Shown: piece after piece, positions 61,015 through 64,000 of the stretch | How the letters are laid out: each line of letters begins with the position of its first letter | Numbering within the stretch: position 1 is the stretch's first letter | Origin: Alteromonas salexigens | GTDB taxonomy: Bacteria; Pseudomonadota; Gammaproteobacteria; Enterobacterales; Alteromonadaceae | Direction: 5' to 3' | Assembly (NCBI RefSeq): GCF_025628895.1 | Contig: NZ_JAOTJC010000012.1 | Coordinates: 124,001-188,000 of the forward strand | Length of the DNA: 64,000 bases | Program-made: the position numbers and the translations under genes | The notes under the pieces: generated by a model | Told to the model about the DNA's origin: nothing | Database searches by the model: none | The model's input: only the letters and a program-made list of their open reading frames with translations

Positions 61015-62151
61015 TTAGTTAACTTCCTGATACAGGCTGACGTATTGCTCGTTCATGATGCTTCTTGCGAAGCGCGCCTTAAAATCGTTTATGCAATTAC
61101 CGGCCAGCCCCTGATATTCTGATTCGGACAGCAACGCCGCGTTCATAAGCGCCTGACTATAGGCGTCCTGATCATCATTCGGCGTCACAAAGCCGGTGAC
61201 ACCGTCGGTAATAACTTCCGCATTGCCACCCGCGTCAGTGACTATGCATGGGATACCAATGGATAACGCTTCCAGAAGCGTCATGGAGGTGCCTTCGCTT
61301 AACGAAGGCAACAGGAAGTAGCGCATCAGGGCCAGGTAATCGGTAGGGTTGGTTATATACCCCGTGAAGATTACGCGATCGCGTAAATCGAGATCATCAG
61401 TTAATGCCTCCAGTGACTCACGCATTTCTCCGTCACCGACAATCAGTAACTTCAGATTACGTTGAGCCTGGCATGCATCTGCAAATGCTCTGAGCATCAT
61501 CAACTGGTTTTTTATGGGATCGAGCCGGGCGATGGTACCCACCACAGTATCACTTTCAGCCAGCCCTAATGTGTGTTTAAGCTGCTCAACGTTATTCGCA
61601 TCCGGCCGGAGTGGGGCGATGCCATTGTATATTACCTCACTGCGGTCCTGCGGGATGTATTCGAAGCGGCTAAGCGCATTCCGGGTTGCCTGGGAGATAG
61701 CAGTAACTCTGTCGGTAGCCTTTAACAACAAGGGATTAATTACCCGACGCTTCCACGTGGTAGAGTCGGGGTAGAACCTGCCGTGTTCAGTGAAGACCAC
61801 AGAACAGGAGGTACTCAGTGCCGCGAGGGCGCCGTACACCCAAGGGGTATACTGGTGACAATGCACCACGTTGATCGCATGTTCGCGGATAAACGCGCGT
61901 AACTGCTTAATCACCTTTACATCCAGGCCTTCATTGCGCTGGCAACATGCGGTAATCACATTTTCATCACGCAGCGACTCTCCCCACGGACCGAGAGGGG
62001 CTTCAACGCAAAACAGATAATGGTTGATGCGGTCGCGGCTGCCCTCAATGATATTTTTTATGACCATCTCTGTGCCGCCAATACGCATGTCGAAAGTGAC
62101 ATGGGCTACGTTGAGCAGGCCCGAGGATCCCGTGCTGCTTTGTTCAGTCAT
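61015..62151 (-). CDS. GT4-family glycosyltransferase
   Basis: 378 residues from MTEQSSTG, overlapping the amidotransferase stop by eight bases; a start 21 bases upstream is possible and the 62316 start is rejected. GT-B fold: LLNVAHVTFDMRIGGTEMVIKNII with the glycine-rich acceptor loop, VVHCHQYTPWVYGAL, VGTIARLDPIKNQLMML, VGDGEMRESLEAL and LPSLSEGTSMTLLEALSIGIPCIVTDAGGNAEVI (the EX7E region). Adds a sugar to the repeat unit. Confidence 0.9.
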   Translation of the reverse strand: MTEQSSTGSSGLLNVAHVTFDMRIGGTEMVIKNIIEGSRDRINHYLFCVEAPLGPWGESLRDENVITACCQRNEGLDVKVIKQLRAFIREHAINVVHCHQYTPWVYGALAALSTSCSVVFTEHGRFYPDSTTWKRRVINPLLLKATDRVTAISQATRNALSRFEYIPQDRSEVIYNGIAPLRPDANNVEQLKHTLGLAESDTVVGTIARLDPIKNQLMMLRAFADACQAQRNLKLLIVGDGEMRESLEALTDDLDLRDRVIFTGYITNPTDYLALMRYFLLPSLSEGTSMTLLEALSIGIPCIVTDAGGNAEVITDGVTGFVTPNDDQDAYSQALMNAALLSESEYQGLAGNCINDFKARFARSIMNEQYVSLYQEVN

Positions 62152-64000
62152 CACTACAGTACCGCTCATGCCATAACTGAAAGATAAGCATGCTCCAAAG
62201 GATCGCGCCATGGTTATGGCTAGACGCCTGATGCTGCTTCCAAAGCCTTTCAATTGCATTGACTCTAAATACCGAGTGCAGCCCCTTATTGGGTGCCAAC
62301 AGGCAACGTTCAGCAAGCGGCTTTAATTCGCCACGGAACCAGGCGTCCAGTGGCACAGAAAAGCCCATCTTTTTGCGATGCAACAGGGAGTCAGGGATGA
62401 AAGGTTCGAAGACCCGTTTGAGTAAGTATTTCTTGGTGCCTTGCTTGTATTTTTGCTCACCGGGCAACGAGGCGGCAAACTCTGCGACCTGGTAATCAAG
62501 CAGGGGGGCCCGGACTTCCAGGGAGTTAGCCATGCTCATCCGATCTACTTTCACCAAAATGCCGCCACACAGATAAGTGTTGATGTCGGTGTACAAAATT
62601 TTACTCAGGTGGTCTTCGCCGTCACATTCGTTGTAGAACCGTAACGTATTTTCGCTGGGGTGATAGCTCCCCAGTTTCCCTTGTAACTCTGGTGTCACCA
62701 GGCTTTGCCACTCTTCGTCGGTCATCTGACTATTGGTAATATAGAAGCCCATGCCCGGTGTCTGGCTCAGACTGGTGAGCAACGATTTTGCTTTTTTCCC
62801 TAATGTTCCTGGCAACTTACCAGCAATACCGGCAAGTTTAGGGAACAGTTTCTCGCGCAGCGCCAGCGGAAAGCGTGCACGAAGTTTATTTTCGATATCG
62901 TCAGTGGTGTATTTTTCGTACCCCGCAAACATCTCGTCGCCACCATCACCCGCTACCGCAACCGTAACGGCTTTACGGGCCAGCTCAGAAACGAAGTAAG
63001 TGGGCACTAATGACGGGTCAGCGAATGGCTCATCGAAATAGCCAACGATTTGTTCCAGCCGCTCAGCTACGTTCTGGTGAACAGTAAACTCATGGTGTTC
63101 TGTTTTATACAGCTGTGCAATTTCACGCGCAAATTCAGATTCGTTAAAAGCTTCGTCATCAAACCCTATGGTGCAGGTCTTGACGGGTTTGTCACTGGCC
63201 TGCGACATCATTGCCACGACGCCGGAACTGTCCACACCACCGCTCAAAAAGGCGCCCAGAGGGACATCACTGATCATGCGCTTGCTGGTAACATCTTCGA
63301 GAAGCGATTTCAGGTCAGCAGTATTCTGCTCTTCGCTTTGTTGTCGTACATTTGCAAAGCTAAGCGACCAGTAGCGCTGAACGTGGATCCCGTCGGCGTT
63401 GATCGTCATATAATGCGCTGGTGGCAGTTTTCTGATGCGCGCAAATATTGACTTAGGGTCAGGCACATACTGATAAGCAAAATAATCGTGAATGGCCTCG
63501 TGATCCAGAGTCTTATCGATATCTTCCAACGCCAAAATGGCTTTAATCTCAGAAGCAAAGGCGAACCGGTTTTCTGTTTGGTAATAATACAGCGGCTTTT
63601 TACCCAGACGGTCGCGGGCGATAAACAGCGAATGGGTATGGGTATCCCATAATGCGAACGCAAACATACCGTTTAGCATGGATAAGCATTGCTCACCATG
63701 CTCGGCAAACAGCTTGAGGATAACTTCAGTGTCGGTATGACTGCGGAAAGTATGTCCGGCCTTTTCGAGTTCTGCCCGAAGTTCCAGAAAGTTATATATT
63801 TCTCCGTTGAACACAATTACATAGCGTTCGTCATCGGAAAACATGGGTTGATTACCCGCTTCAGACAAGTCAAGAATACTCAGCCTGCGGTGACACAACC
63901 CTACCTGGTCATCCAGGTAAACTCCTCCGGCATCCGGGCCACGATGAAAGATCGCCTGGCCCATGGCGTGCAATGCAGACTCATCCCCTTCGGGATGATG
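62144..64000 (-). CDS. XrtA system-associated amidotransferase (asparagine synthase-like); 5' partial
   Basis: The frame is open to the window's edge, so the N-terminal Cys and first residues lie outside; about 618 residues are visible. Glutaminase domain (RRLSILDLSEAGNQPMFSDDERYVIVFNGEIYN), then the PP-loop ATP-binding synthetase domain with LGAFLSGGVDSSGVVAMMS and VAGDGGDEMFAGYEKY, followed by LVKVDRMSMANSLEVRAPLLD. It matches the exosortase A-associated amidotransferase 1 family that amidates a sugar or uronic acid in such loci. It is the first visible gene of the minus-strand operon. Confidence 0.9.
   Translation of the reverse strand, partial: HHPEGDESALHAMGQAIFHRGPDAGGVYLDDQVGLCHRRLSILDLSEAGNQPMFSDDERYVIVFNGEIYNFLELRAELEKAGHTFRSHTDTEVILKLFAEHGEQCLSMLNGMFAFALWDTHTHSLFIARDRLGKKPLYYYQTENRFAFASEIKAILALEDIDKTLDHEAIHDYFAYQYVPDPKSIFARIRKLPPAHYMTINADGIHVQRYWSLSFANVRQQSEEQNTADLKSLLEDVTSKRMISDVPLGAFLSGGVDSSGVVAMMSQASDKPVKTCTIGFDDEAFNESEFAREIAQLYKTEHHEFTVHQNVAERLEQIVGYFDEPFADPSLVPTYFVSELARKAVTVAVAGDGGDEMFAGYEKYTTDDIENKLRARFPLALREKLFPKLAGIAGKLPGTLGKKAKSLLTSLSQTPGMGFYITNSQMTDEEWQSLVTPELQGKLGSYHPSENTLRFYNECDGEDHLSKILYTDINTYLCGGILVKVDRMSMANSLEVRAPLLDYQVAEFAASLPGEQKYKQGTKKYLLKRVFEPFIPDSLLHRKKMGFSVPLDAWFRGELKPLAERCLLAPNKGLHSVFRVNAIERLWKQHQASSHNHGAILWSMLIFQLWHERYCSDD

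Noticed and set aside
1-64000. CRISPR arrays, tRNA, rRNA, insertion sequences, prophage
   Set aside because: No regularly spaced repeats, tRNA-like cloverleafs, transposase or integrase motifs were seen by eye on either strand.

Overview
The window looks like chromosome from a marine or aquatic gammaproteobacterium, most likely Alteromonadales (Alteromonas or Aestuariibacter-like). The grounds are the family mix: glnE, hldE, upp and tdk housekeeping genes, a large TonB-dependent receptor paired with tryptophan-halogenase-like flavoproteins, a FadE-type acyl-CoA dehydrogenase, and a full exosortase A (XrtA/EpsH) exopolysaccharide locus. Family assignments come from reading the translated sequence and recalling family motifs; no database search was run.

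Left part (1-11200). The window opens inside a CusA-type heavy-metal RND pump whose reading frame runs without a stop into a PepSY-type membrane domain. It is followed by a second PepSY protein fused to a 2Fe-2S ferredoxin and an NqrF-like flavin reductase. Next come a CreA-like lipoprotein, a yellow/MRJP-type secreted propeller, a small secreted protein, an unclassified polytopic membrane protein and a lone periplasmic solute-binding protein. Then there is a compact transcription attenuator (Tyr/Phe-rich leader peptide, antiterminator, terminator) in front of an orphan XRE-like regulator. A pectinacetylesterase-family hydrolase and upp follow.

Middle part (11200-39300). A LacI-family regulator with its own operator-like palindrome faces two tandem tryptophan-halogenase-like genes and a TonB receptor, probably a nutrient-uptake locus. 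A minus-strand run (GGDEF-EAL, tdk, SDR, serine hydrolase) is followed by fadE. Divergent from fadE is a probable envelope-transport operon: MMPL/RND exporter, LolA-like protein and outer-membrane beta-barrel, with a second small barrel behind it. Further on are an LpxL-type acyltransferase, a TcpQ-domain protein, glnE, a DUF350 membrane protein, a GIY-YIG protein and hldE.

Right part (39481-64000) is the XrtA polysaccharide locus. It starts with the XrtA-associated ATPase directly followed by an Orn/Lys/Arg decarboxylase. Then come the export/assembly block on the minus strand (outer-membrane protein, tyrosine autokinase, chain-length determinant, Wza-like lipoprotein) and a divergent plus-strand block (initiating glycosyltransferase, polysaccharide deacetylase, exosortase A with EpsI domain, sulfotransferase). 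A long minus-strand operon completes it: amidotransferase, GT4, two sulfotransferases, Wzx flippase, O-ligase, an unrecognised secreted protein, another GT, a hexapeptide acyltransferase and a beta-helix protein. Together these would build, acetylate, sulfate, polymerise and export a surface polysaccharide, and exosortase A would process PEP-CTERM proteins. No PEP-CTERM substrate is visible in the window.

Best leads: the CusA-PepSY fusion with its adjoining NADH reductase, the attenuator ahead of the XRE gene, the ATPase-decarboxylase pair, and the unknown translationally coupled secreted protein of the XrtA operon. No tRNA, rRNA, CRISPR array, transposase or prophage was seen.
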